64,000 nucleotides of DNA from Bacteroidota bacterium (GTDB taxonomy: Bacteria > Bacteroidota > Ignavibacteria > Ignavibacteriales > Ignavibacteriaceae), in NCBI GenBank assembly GCA_021813585.1, contig JAKAJV010000135.1:1-64000 (forward strand), in the 5' to 3' direction. This document shows positions 1-8,114 of this stretch, piece by piece; the first letter of the stretch is position 1; every line of letters begins with the position of its first letter. Under the pieces are notes generated by a model that made no database searches, was not told where the DNA came from, and worked only from the letters and a program-made list of their open reading frames with translations. Position numbers and translations under genes: made by a program.

Positions 1-723
1 AAACCGCTTTCCGCTCTCTGCTGTCATACTTTCCTGAACCTGGTATTCCCGTCCTTTAACAAGCCCGGACTTTTCCAGAATGCTTTCAAGAATGAACTCT
101 CCCCAGTTGCCTTGAGTCTTGCTCTGTCCCTTAAGCGCATTGGTTAAATTAGTTGCTTCTTTGCTCATCTGCTGGTTAAGCTCGTGAAGATTTTTTATCT
201 GCTGTATTATACTTTCCCTATCTCTAGAATCCGCAACATAAACATCATTCACTTTCTTTTCAAAATCTTTTATTCTGTCACTCAGCGGCTTTAGAATCTG
301 GTCAAGGTTTTCTTTGTTTTGAAGAGTAAACTTGCTGCTCTTCTCTTCCAGAATTTTATTGGCCAGGTTTTCGAATTCCTTTGAAAACTTTTCCTGCACC
401 TTTTCAATTTCCGATTTCTGCTCGGCTAATTTTTCATGGAGATTGTTGTAATCGGATTTAAGTGAGGAGTTTTCGGTAGACAGTTGAAGTACTTTTGCTC
501 TTTCCGTATTTAGCTCAAGGGAATTTTGTCTTTGGTTCTCTTCCAATAATTTACTTTTTTCTTCTGCTTTCGTTTTGCTTATAGCCAGATCGCTTATCTG
601 ATTCTTCAAATTTTCAACTTCTTGCGGCGGAATTCCCTTATCGCTTTCAAATTTTAATTTTGAAATGAAGTACCCGCCGGCTAAGCCAATTAATATCCCC
701 ACAATTAGAAAAACAATTTCCAT
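1..723 (-). CDS. rmuC: RmuC-family DNA recombination protein, 3' end cut by window edge
   Basis: The reading frame is open from an ATG at 723 down to base 1, giving the first 241 residues; the C-terminal half lies outside. It starts with a single membrane-spanning segment (residues about 1-20, ending in an FISK stretch), followed by a long charged coiled coil to about residue 190, and then the opening of the RmuC nuclease-like domain, recognisable by the GQSKTQGNWGE motif near residue 200 and a following LEKSGL. RmuC proteins are membrane-anchored and limit recombination at inverted repeats; that role is known for the family, not shown here. The gene is divergent from the hip operon across a 267-base gap. 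Identification is strong; completeness of the catalytic half cannot be judged. Confidence 0.88.
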   Translation of the reverse strand, partial: MEIVFLIVGILIGLAGGYFISKLKFESDKGIPPQEVENLKNQISDLAISKTKAEEKSKLLEENQRQNSLELNTERAKVLQLSTENSSLKSDYNNLHEKLAEQKSEIEKVQEKFSKEFENLANKILEEKSSKFTLQNKENLDQILKPLSDRIKDFEKKVNDVYVADSRDRESIIQQIKNLHELNQQMSKEATNLTNALKGQSKTQGNWGEFILESILEKSGLVKGREYQVQESMTAESGKRF

Positions 724-848
724 ATTTTGTTAAGGTAAGTCTGTTTCTAAATTGATAAAATTTTAATTATAAGTTCCCTCTTTTTTTTGAGTTATTCAAC
801 AAAAATTTTTATTACTGTTAGATATTTTAGCATTAAATAATTATAAAA

Positions 849-862
849 TGCACTATTTCGCA
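849..862. promoter_or_regulatory. Candidate HipB operator 1 (TGC-N8-GCA)
   Basis: The dyad TGC-ACTATTTC-GCA is the first of three TGC-N8-GCA sites upstream of the hip operon. E. coli HipB binds half-sites separated by N8 in the same way, so these are inferred operators of the adjacent HipB-like protein. Confidence 0.5.
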
Positions 863-906
863 TATTTTAAGAATCATATTAAAATTTAGAGGTACAAAAC
901 ATGAAT

Positions 907-924
907 TGTGCTTTATATTGCACA
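907..924. promoter_or_regulatory. Candidate HipB operator 2 (extended palindrome)
   Basis: TGTGC-TTTATATT-GCACA is a perfect 5-bp-arm palindrome containing the TGC-N8-GCA core at 909-922. The core starts 60 bases after that of site 1 and 61 before that of site 3, close to an integral number of helical turns, so dimers would lie on roughly the same face of the DNA. Confidence 0.55.
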
Positions 925-969
925 TTTACTAATAAATCTATATTATTGGACTAAATATTTTATAATTTA

Positions 970-983
970 TGCAATATATCGCA
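970..983. promoter_or_regulatory. Candidate HipB operator 3 overlapping the presumed transcription start
   Basis: TGC-AATATATC-GCA lies just downstream of a TATAAT at 961-966 and 8 bases before the hipB-like ATG at 991. Occupancy here would block initiation or translation. No clear -35 hexamer and no Shine-Dalgarno sequence was found, so the promoter itself is tentative. Confidence 0.5.
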
Positions 984-990
984 CTTATAT

Positions 991-1200
991 ATGAATAAAA
1001 GCGAAATTGGTAAAGCGATAAAACAAAGACGAAAATTTTTAAGGATTACTCAAAAAGAACTTTCGGAGATTGTCGGACTGGGTTTACGCAGCTTGATTGA
1101 CATGGAATCCGGTAAAGGAAATTCTTCAATTGATCAACTTCAAAAGGTTATATCGGCACTGGGGCTATCAATTACTGTGAAAGTAAAAGAGAATGAATGA
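991..1200 (+). CDS. hipB: HipB-like XRE-family antitoxin/autoregulator
   Basis: A 69-residue protein that is a single helix-turn-helix domain of the XRE/Cro type: IGKAIKQRRK opens helix 1, TQKELSEIVG is the recognition region, and SLIDMESGK matches the usual 'I..wE.Gk' turn. Size and family match HipB, the DNA-binding component of hip toxin-antitoxin loci. Its last codons overlap the next gene by 8 bases, indicating translational coupling in one operon with the two genes that follow. The three TGC-N8-GCA dyads upstream are its likely operators. In HipBST systems HipB is not necessarily the neutralising component; that role is known for HipS. Confidence 0.85.
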   Translation: MNKSEIGKAIKQRRKFLRITQKELSEIVGLGLRSLIDMESGKGNSSIDQLQKVISALGLSITVKVKENE

Positions 1201-1516
1201 GCAAAAAGCAGAAATATATTTTAATGATGAACCGGTGGGAATACTTTCTAAACAAAACAACAAGTATTTTTTTAAGTATTATCAAGCTTATATAACGGAC
1301 AACACCAAACCGGCTATAAGCTTATCATTACCAAAACAGAATGAACAGTTTGTTTCCGATTACCTCTTTTCGTTTTTCTTCGGTTTGCTTGCGGAAGGTG
1401 ATAATAAGGAATTGCAGTGCAGAATTTTAAGAATAGATGAGAAGGATCATTTTACAAGATTATTGAAGACAGCAGGTGAAGATACTATAGGCGGTATAAC
1501 AGTGAGAGAATTATGA
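1193..1516 (+). CDS. hipS: HipS-like protein (detached HipA N-terminal subdomain)
   Basis: A 107-residue protein corresponding only to the N-terminal subdomain of HipA (Couple_hipA): it begins with a short beta-rich segment (AEIYFNDEPVGIL), has the ISLSLP stretch normally seen before the FF.GLLPEG-type segment (here FFFGLLAEGDN), and ends with LLKTAGEDTIGGI, matching the HipA 'lL..lG.D..Gav' motif. In ordinary HipA this is fused to the kinase; here it is separate and stops 2 bases into the next gene. In the E. coli HipBST system the equivalent HipS protein is the antitoxin that inhibits HipT. The start at 1193 gives an 8-base overlap with hipB. Confidence 0.82.
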   Translation: MNEQKAEIYFNDEPVGILSKQNNKYFFKYYQAYITDNTKPAISLSLPKQNEQFVSDYLFSFFFGLLAEGDNKELQCRILRIDEKDHFTRLLKTAGEDTIGGITVREL

Positions 1517-2493
1517 AACTAAATGTATGTCCCGGATGTTTAAGTGAGGGATTTGAAACATACTGTGTTAAATGTACTAAACTACTGTTCGATGGAAAAA
1601 AGATCAGTCATATTCTTAACTTCACTAGACCGGAATTCAACAAGATTAAAATGGATTCAAAGGCCAGGTTATCAATTTCCGGAATTCAGATCAAGCATTC
1701 ATTGAGAATTATTGAAAACGAATTAAAGCTAACCGAAAGAGGCGGACAATTTATCCTAAAGCCTATTCCGTCCGGTCAGTTTACAAACCTATACCAAGTT
1801 CCCGCAAATGAACATCTTACTATGCAGATTGCAAATCAAGTTTATAACATCAAAACAGCGGTTAACGGAATAATATTTTTTTTAGATGATGAGACAGCTT
1901 ATATAACCAGGCGCTTCGATGTAACTGGTGAGGATAAAAGACTGCTGCAAGAGGACTTCGCACAGATAACCGGAAGGACCGAAGAAACACACGGCAAAAA
2001 TTATAAATATGATTTTAGCTACGAAGAGATTGCAAACCTTATTAAAAAATATGTTAGCGCTTATCCGATAGAGATTGAGAAATACTTTAGAGTCGTTCTG
2101 TTTAACTATTTATTTTCCAACGGCGATTCACATCTAAAAAATTTTTCGTTATTCAGAAATCAAAAATATGGTGACTATTTATTAACTCCTTTTTATGACC
2201 TGCTGAATACATCTTTACATGTACCAAATGAAACCGGTATGGCGCTCGAATTATTCAAGGACGAATTTCAGACTGAAGCTTTTAAGGCCGGTTCAAAATA
2301 TACAAGACCGGACTTCGTTGAGTTTGCGAAAAGATTGGAAATTAAAGAAATACGCTACAACAGAATCCTGGACGAAATTACCGGGAAAACTAAAAAGGTT
2401 GAAGAACTGATTTCAAGGTCGTTCCTAAACGACAATATGAAATCTGAATATTTAAAAAGTTATCAAAATAGATTGGGAAGACTTAGGTTTTAG
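1513..2493 (+). CDS. hipT: HipT-like serine/threonine kinase toxin (HipA C-terminal kinase)
   Basis: A 326-residue HipA-fold kinase without the N-terminal subdomain. Visible landmarks are a four-cysteine CPGC...CVKC motif at residues 6-21, suggestive of a zinc knuckle; the Ser-rich SISG loop at 54-57, equivalent to the autophosphorylated loop of HipA/HipT; the ATP-site lysine K83 in ILKP; the catalytic loop with D205 and N210 in the SNGDSHLKN stretch; and the metal-binding D229 in FYDL. HipT of E. coli phosphorylates tryptophanyl-tRNA synthetase; the target here is unknown. The ATG overlaps the hipS stop (ATGA). Gene order B-S-T and the split architecture support a HipBST system. Confidence 0.85.
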   Translation: MKLNVCPGCLSEGFETYCVKCTKLLFDGKKISHILNFTRPEFNKIKMDSKARLSISGIQIKHSLRIIENELKLTERGGQFILKPIPSGQFTNLYQVPANEHLTMQIANQVYNIKTAVNGIIFFLDDETAYITRRFDVTGEDKRLLQEDFAQITGRTEETHGKNYKYDFSYEEIANLIKKYVSAYPIEIEKYFRVVLFNYLFSNGDSHLKNFSLFRNQKYGDYLLTPFYDLLNTSLHVPNETGMALELFKDEFQTEAFKAGSKYTRPDFVEFAKRLEIKEIRYNRILDEITGKTKKVEELISRSFLNDNMKSEYLKSYQNRLGRLRF

Positions 2494-2530
2494 CGGTTGT
2501 GTTTATCCCTACTAAAATTCAATTCTAATC

Positions 2531-4096
2531 CTAATCTAATTTCACTTCCTTTTCCACCGCATTCAAAATGATATCTTCTTTAATTAATTCCGCAACCTTC
2601 CTCACGTCTTCAAACAATAACCTGTCATTATCCAAGGGTTTTACTGACTTTCTAATTTCTTTGTAAGCAATTGAGGTTCCTACGCCGGGCATGTTCGGTT
2701 TTAAGAACTCAAGTGCCTGCGCGGCAGTCATCAACTCTATAGCAAGAACATTTTCAAGGTTGTGCATTATGCGGTAACATTTCTGCGCTGCAATAGAACC
2801 CATAGAGTTGTGGTCTTCCTGGTTTGCGGAAGTAGGTATTGAATCCACGCTTGCAGGATGTGAAAGAACTTTATTTTCAGAGACAAGACTTGCAGCAGTG
2901 TATTGTACAATCATTAGACCTGAATTTAAGCCGCCGTTGTTTGCTAAGAAACGCGGAAGCCCACTTAATGCACCGTTAACCATTCTTTCGGTTCTTCGCT
3001 CGGATACATTTGCAAGCTCGGACAATGCAATCGACATAAAGTCCATAGCTAAGGCCATCGATTGTCCGTGAAAGTTCCCTCCTTCAATATGCTCTTCCGT
3101 ATCAGGAAAAATTATCGGGTTATCGTTAACAGAATTTATTTCAATATTAACGCGCGATACCACGTAATCAATTGCGTCCCTTGATGCGCCGTGAATCTGG
3201 GGCACGCATCTGATTGAATATGCATCCTGAACACGGGTATCTCCGGTAATGTGCGACTTTCTAATTTTACTATTCTCAATTAAAGCTAAAACATTTTTTG
3301 CTGTAGTTATTTGGCCGGGGAAGGGACGCAGCCGGTGAAGCTTGGGATCGAAAGCTTTATCAGTTGCTCTCAATGCTTCATGGGATAACGAAGCGGATAT
3401 ATCGGCTATCTTAATTAATTTTTTAGCTCTTATGGAAATGTAAGCCGCAAATGAAGTCATCATTTGTGTGCCGTTAATAAGCGCCAAGCCTTCTTTTGCT
3501 TGGAGTAAGACAGGCTTTAATCCGAACTTTTTTAATCCGGAAGATGCCGGAATTATTTTTACACTTGAGGCATCATCTGCCGTAACATCCTTAACTAATT
3601 GAACTCTCCCCTTGCCTATCATAGCAAGTACAAGATGGGAAAGCTGCACAAGGTCTCCGCTGGAACCTACCGAGCCCTGAGAAGGAACTACCGGAATAAT
3701 ATTATATTTCATCATGCCGATTAACAGCTCAAGTGTCTCAAGCCTTATGCCCGAATATCCTCTTGCAAGTGCATTCAGCCTTAGGAGCATCATTATCTTA
3801 ACAATCATTGGTGGAAGGTTCTCGCCGCATCCGACTGCATGGCTTAGTATTAAATTCTCCTGCAGCTTTTCAATATTTCCTTTTGAAATTCTTACATTGG
3901 AAAATTCTCCGAACCCGGTTGTTACACCGTAAATTGACTCTTCCTTGCTTACCCACTTTTCAACAAGTGCACGTGACTTTTTAATTTTCCGGATGGATTC
4001 TTTCGATAAAACTATTTCAGGATTTTCATGGAGGAATAATTCAATCTGCTCAAGGGTTAGAGATTTGCCGTCGATAACAAGCTTATTTTTAGTCAT
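2531..4096 (-). CDS. hutH: Histidine ammonia-lyase family protein (MIO enzyme)
   Basis: A 521-residue member of the aromatic amino acid lyase family. Conserved features are YGVTTGFGEF near residue 56, the ILSHAVGCG segment (Ser-His as in histidase), the cofactor region GSVGSSGDL at 141-149, INGTQ, and TSANQEDHNSMG near 423-433, where the Glu-containing QEDH is typical of histidine ammonia-lyase rather than phenylalanine or tyrosine lyases. The MIO cofactor usually forms from Ala-Ser-Gly; here the triad is Ser145-Ser146-Gly147. It would convert L-histidine to urocanate. No hutU, hutI or hutG is nearby; instead the gene overlaps hflX by 8 bases, so it is co-transcribed with a GTPase. Substrate is therefore probable, not certain. 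Confidence 0.82.
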   Translation of the reverse strand: MTKNKLVIDGKSLTLEQIELFLHENPEIVLSKESIRKIKKSRALVEKWVSKEESIYGVTTGFGEFSNVRISKGNIEKLQENLILSHAVGCGENLPPMIVKIMMLLRLNALARGYSGIRLETLELLIGMMKYNIIPVVPSQGSVGSSGDLVQLSHLVLAMIGKGRVQLVKDVTADDASSVKIIPASSGLKKFGLKPVLLQAKEGLALINGTQMMTSFAAYISIRAKKLIKIADISASLSHEALRATDKAFDPKLHRLRPFPGQITTAKNVLALIENSKIRKSHITGDTRVQDAYSIRCVPQIHGASRDAIDYVVSRVNIEINSVNDNPIIFPDTEEHIEGGNFHGQSMALAMDFMSIALSELANVSERRTERMVNGALSGLPRFLANNGGLNSGLMIVQYTAASLVSENKVLSHPASVDSIPTSANQEDHNSMGSIAAQKCYRIMHNLENVLAIELMTAAQALEFLKPNMPGVGTSIAYKEIRKSVKPLDNDRLLFEDVRKVAELIKEDIILNAVEKEVKLD

Positions 4097-5372
4097 AAAT
4101 TAGTCTTTTAATTTTTTCGGAATTTTCTTTCCTTGCCCTGTACGTAATATGCATAGTTTGATCTTCGTACTTAGTGGAGAGTACTTCGGCAAGCGAATGT
4201 ATTACTGCAGCCTTTTTAGAATCCGCAAGCTTTAAGTCAACTTTTTCTTCTACAAAAGATTCTTCGATAAACTGAAGAAGCATATTATTAAGTGAAGAAA
4301 TATTTATTCCACGCTGTGCCGAAATTATTACGCTCTTTTCGTACTGATTTGCAATGAAATGTATTTTATTCTTGTCGCTTATTAAATCAATTTTATTAAA
4401 TACCTTTATTATGTTTTTCTTGTCGCAGTCCAAATCTTTTAATGTTTGTTCCACTACTCTTATATGGTCTTCAAAAAAAGGATGAGATGCATCTATTACA
4501 TGTAGAATAATGTCGGCATCATTAACTTCTTTTAGCGTGCTTTTAAATGAGGCAACAAGATGAGGCGGAAGCTTTCTAATAAATCCGACAGTATCGCTCA
4601 ATAATATCTTTTGGCTCTTGCCTAAATCTAGAGACCTGGTTGTTGAATCTAGTGTTGCAAATAATTTATCCTCGGCAAGAACATCTGCTTTGGTAAGAAG
4701 ATTAAAAAGAGTTGATTTACCTGCATTAGTGTAGCCGACTAAAGATATTCTTGTAAAATTTTTCCTGCCCTGGCTCTGGGTTATTCTTTGTGATTCAATT
4801 TTTGCCAGCTTTTCTTTAAGAAGGATTATTCGGCTTCTTATAATCCGGCGGTCGGTTTCTATCTGTGTTTCTCCGGGGCCCTTTGTGCCTATTCCACCGT
4901 ACTGTTTGGATAGATGAGTCCAGGCCCTTGTTAGCCGAGGCAGCATATATTGGAGCTGTGCAAGCTCAACCTGGGTTTTGGCTTCTTTAGTCTTAGCCCG
5001 CGATGCAAATATATCCAGTATCAGTCCGCTTCGGTCAACTATTTTCTTCTCTAGCAGGTTTTCCAGGTTTCTTAGTTGTACAGGTGAGAGGTCGTCGTCG
5101 AAAATAATCAGGTTCACGTCGTTAACATCTGCCAGGTATGCAAGCTCTTCGGCCTTTCCTTTGCCTACGTAGTATGCCGGATCGGCAGCATATTTATCCT
5201 GTTTAACTTTTAATACGGTTTCGGCTCCGGCTGTTAGTGCTAATTCTTCAAGCTCAGTTAAATGCTCTTCTACAATTTCCTTGCTTAGCTCTCCGGTGCC
5301 TTGCCTGCCGGCAGGCAGGTTTAACGCAACTAGTATTGCCCGCTCGGTTGTCTTTCTTGGTATATCAATCAT
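4089..5372 (-). CDS. hflX: GTPase HflX (ribosome-associated)
   Basis: A 427-residue HflX. The N-terminal HflX domain (about 1-190, including DDDLSPVQLRNLE and GPGETQIETDRR) is followed by the GTPase domain with G1 GYTNAGKST, G3 DTVGF and G4 NKID, and a short C-terminal domain. HflX splits or rescues ribosomes, typically under stress. An unusual in-frame segment LPAGRQG near residues 19-25 is encoded by a 16-bp perfect palindrome that looks like an inserted repeat; it falls in a variable N-terminal loop and leaves the frame intact. The gene overlaps the downstream hutH start by 8 bases. Confidence 0.93.
   Translation of the reverse strand: MIDIPRKTTERAILVALNLPAGRQGTGELSKEIVEEHLTELEELALTAGAETVLKVKQDKYAADPAYYVGKGKAEELAYLADVNDVNLIIFDDDLSPVQLRNLENLLEKKIVDRSGLILDIFASRAKTKEAKTQVELAQLQYMLPRLTRAWTHLSKQYGGIGTKGPGETQIETDRRIIRSRIILLKEKLAKIESQRITQSQGRKNFTRISLVGYTNAGKSTLFNLLTKADVLAEDKLFATLDSTTRSLDLGKSQKILLSDTVGFIRKLPPHLVASFKSTLKEVNDADIILHVIDASHPFFEDHIRVVEQTLKDLDCDKKNIIKVFNKIDLISDKNKIHFIANQYEKSVIISAQRGINISSLNNMLLQFIEESFVEEKVDLKLADSKKAAVIHSLAEVLSTKYEDQTMHITYRARKENSEKIKRLIYD
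5302..5317. repeat. Palindromic in-frame insertion inside hflX
   Basis: TGCCTGCCGGCAGGCA is a perfect 16-bp palindrome, GC-rich against an AT-rich background, and read on the minus strand it encodes the LPAGRQG stretch of HflX. Related CCTGC...GCAGG hairpins occur outside genes near 5811-5828, 8145-8161, 24367-24390 and 60560-60578. Confidence 0.7.
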
Positions 5373-5888
5373 ATATCATTTATCTTTTTCAATCCTTAAG
5401 AATGTCATTCCCGCGAAAGCGCAAAGGCGTCAACTTAAGAAACGTAAAAAATGAAATATTGCACTCCTCTAACGGAGTGCTTTAATCTTTGGATTATAGC
5501 TTCACTAAAAATATTTAGCTCCTCTGGAGCGATCACCTGTTGGCAATAACTCCGTAGGAGTTAAATATTTATAGCACTAAGCAAGTCCAAAGCATTGGGA
5601 ACTCTGTAGGAGTTCAATAAATTAATTTATAGGTATTCAGCAACAAGTATTTTATTGTATATCAAATCATTACTAATCCTTTTCTGTGTTTGTAAATTCT
5701 TTTTACCAGATTATAAGTTACAATAGTGCATAAGGTTCCATTTTTCTTGCTGGCTAATAAATAAGGATAATAATTATTCATTTCTTCCTAAGTTAAATGG
5801 ATTCCCGCCCCACTGCTGGTCGGGCAGGTTTCGTGGGAATGACACAATAACAGAATATTTTTCCTTCAAGTGTGTGAATCTAAAAATT
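5373..5888. other. Intergenic region of short hairpin repeats between hflX and the BatA-like gene
   Basis: No convincing gene is seen. The stretch holds a series of small perfect hairpins: GCACTCC/GGAGTGC at 5461-5480, GCTCC/GGAGC at 5518-5530, AACTCC-GTA-GGAGTT at 5548-5562 and GAACTC/GAGTTC at about 5599-5615. The third is followed by AAATATTTATAG, which also follows a hairpin at 18059-18070. A half-copy of the CATTCCCGCGAAAGCG hairpin lies at 5404-5420, and a compound one at 5799-5843. Confidence 0.6.
5799..5843. repeat. Compound palindrome: one hairpin inserted in another
   Basis: The arms GGATTCCC (5799-5806) and GTGGGAATGAC (5833-5843) are those of the hairpin seen intact at about 47409-47434, but between them lies an extra roughly 20-base segment CTGCTGGTCGGGCAGG of the GC-rich palindrome class found inside hflX. 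Confidence 0.5.
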
Positions 5889-8027
5889 TTAGATACTATT
5901 TGTCAACTCTTTCTTTGCATTCCTTGCAACCAGCATTTCAATAAGAGCCAAAAGAATCGCGACCAGTAAAAAATATCTCCAAAGCTCGGAGCCAAACCGC
6001 GATTGAAGAACAATTTTTGCCGGGTCTTCATTCTTCGATACATTTATAAACTTGCCCTTAAAATCGATTTCTTTCAGGTAATTTTCAAAATCTTTTACAG
6101 TCAAATATTTAGCCACCGATTCAAGCGGGTCCGGATTAACAGAAAATTCATCAATTATATTTTTACCGGAGTAAACTTTGTAATTACCTGCAATGGATGT
6201 TTTTTTATACTCCAAATAATTCGTCCCGGTTTGTATACCGGCCGGATTGCTTTTGTCCTGCAAATTAATAAAATCTTCGGAGTTGTCAGGTCTTACAATT
6301 TTTATTTGGGGAGAAGTATAGCCGCTAATATTTATTATTGCAGTACTGCCCGTAATAAACTGGTTATCCGATCTGTCCTTTGATGCAAGGTAGTACACCG
6401 ACTTATTTATTAACGGAGCGAAAATACTTTTAAGCGGGAAGTTACTCCAGCTTAAAACCGGCGCAGTGCTAAGGACGAAAATCCTTCCCTTGCCTATGTT
6501 AAATTCACTCAAAAACGACGAGCCGTCCATCAACGAAATTATGCTTTGGCCTTTGCCTTCCGTATTAATTTTGAAGTGGTAATAAACATCGGGCGACTCT
6601 ACAGCCTTCTTAACATTGTTTGAATAAATGTCCGAGAATACCGGATGAGTAAAATCCACTTTATCAAACCTAACCGGATTGGAAACAGAATTTACGGTAC
6701 CTGCAGCCTGTGCCGGGGATGGAATTCCCATTGCCGAGGTAAGCTGCTGAAAGCTGTTTAGAGTGGAATTTGAGCCGGGCATAATAAAAATTCCGCCCCC
6801 GGTTGTTAAATAGGATTTCAACCTGTCCAGCCCGCCTATGCTGCCGTTCGCAAAGCTCGAACCGATTATTACTACAACGTTGTACTGCGTTAAATCTACG
6901 GCGGCAATTTGATTTAAGCTCTTGTTCACTACCTTTAAAGTGCTTTCGCCGTTACCAGCCGACAGTGCTATGTTTACAAACTTTGCGTCGTCCGGCTCAT
7001 CCGAGAAAATAATAACGGGAATTTCCTGCGGGATGTAGAAGTTGATGTACCTTCTATTATCCTGCATTATTTCGTCATCTTCAATTTCCGCAAAGGCGTT
7101 TATAAAGCCGGTAGAATTAACGGCAGCTTCCATCGTTATTATTCTGGATTCGCCTGCGCCTAATGAAACACTCTGCTGTGCGCTCCTTTCGCCGTTTATA
7201 AATAACGATACGACTAGATTAGAAATAGACTGTGAAGAATAATTAGTTACCGTTACATTAAAGCTAACCGGCTTATCCTTCTCAAAAATTTGCGTATTTA
7301 ATTTGAAGTCGTCTATCCCGGCATTATAAACATCCTTGCCGGCATAATCGAAAGAATAAATTCTAACCTTATCGTTCAGCAGCTGGCTTAGGTTGGATAA
7401 ATCTCCCTTTCCGGCCAGCCTTCCCTGCTGAAAATCTGAAAATATATAAACTTCTTTATTAAAGTTTTGGGAAGCGGATAGAATTTTTGCCGCCTTAACA
7501 ACAGCACTGTTTAGCATTCCGCTTTCGTCTGAAATTTTAACGGCGTCAACTTGCTTCTGGAAATCGGCTAAGTTGGTTGTGGTCTTTACATCGTTGTTAT
7601 TAGGCTCGGAAACAAGAAGCAGTGCAGCATCATCTCCTTCCTGAAGCTGGTTAAGCAGTTCTTTAATCGCCGCCTTAGCCTGATTCAAGTAAGACCCTTT
7701 GGCATCTACAACAGACATACTGGGAGTGTTATCCAGAATAAACACTGCGGTAGTTTTTGCCGCGGAAGTAGTGCCGCCGATAGCAACTCCTTTTAGAGTA
7801 GGACGTGCAAATGCGGTAACAAGAAAGAGAATTATTAAGACTCGCAGAGCAAGAAGCAGCCATTGCTTAAGCTTAATTTTGCGGATTTTATTCTTTTGCA
7901 GTTCCTTTAAGAATGCAAGCGTGCTGAACTCAATCCGCTTCAGCTTCCTTAAATTTAAAAGATGAATTAATACCGGTATTGAGGCGGCTAAAAGTCCAAA
8001 TAATACTGCTGGGTTTAAGAAAATCAT
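5889..8027 (-). CDS. BatA-type membrane protein with von Willebrand A domain
   Basis: A 712-residue protein beginning with the BatA (aerotolerance regulator) N-terminal module: FLNPAVLFGLLAASIPVLIHL forms the first membrane span, RKLKRIEFSTLAFL is the family's basic loop, and LLLALRVLIILFLVTAFARP the second span. A von Willebrand A domain follows (about 90-260) with the MIDAS-like DNTPSMS near residue 98. The middle carries a CARDB-like beta domain and a GATase1-like segment, and a last membrane span (LLVAILLALIEMLVA) closes the protein. Such proteins are often partnered with MoxR ATPases and vWA proteins, none of which is adjacent here. Precise function is unknown; the family assignment is firm. 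Confidence 0.82.
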   Translation of the reverse strand: MIFLNPAVLFGLLAASIPVLIHLLNLRKLKRIEFSTLAFLKELQKNKIRKIKLKQWLLLALRVLIILFLVTAFARPTLKGVAIGGTTSAAKTTAVFILDNTPSMSVVDAKGSYLNQAKAAIKELLNQLQEGDDAALLLVSEPNNNDVKTTTNLADFQKQVDAVKISDESGMLNSAVVKAAKILSASQNFNKEVYIFSDFQQGRLAGKGDLSNLSQLLNDKVRIYSFDYAGKDVYNAGIDDFKLNTQIFEKDKPVSFNVTVTNYSSQSISNLVVSLFINGERSAQQSVSLGAGESRIITMEAAVNSTGFINAFAEIEDDEIMQDNRRYINFYIPQEIPVIIFSDEPDDAKFVNIALSAGNGESTLKVVNKSLNQIAAVDLTQYNVVVIIGSSFANGSIGGLDRLKSYLTTGGGIFIMPGSNSTLNSFQQLTSAMGIPSPAQAAGTVNSVSNPVRFDKVDFTHPVFSDIYSNNVKKAVESPDVYYHFKINTEGKGQSIISLMDGSSFLSEFNIGKGRIFVLSTAPVLSWSNFPLKSIFAPLINKSVYYLASKDRSDNQFITGSTAIINISGYTSPQIKIVRPDNSEDFINLQDKSNPAGIQTGTNYLEYKKTSIAGNYKVYSGKNIIDEFSVNPDPLESVAKYLTVKDFENYLKEIDFKGKFINVSKNEDPAKIVLQSRFGSELWRYFLLVAILLALIEMLVARNAKKELTNSI

Positions 8028-8114
8028 TGCCGAAACTTATCCTTAGATGGGAAGAAAATCAAGACAGAAGTAAAAAAGTGAAACGGGGAAACAAAAGACA
8101 AAAAGCATTTAATG

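Noticed and set aside
5389-5485. Plus-strand frames over the hflX start and the following region (such as 5237-5485).
   Set aside because: They are antisense to hflX or made of repeat hairpins, with no protein-like features.
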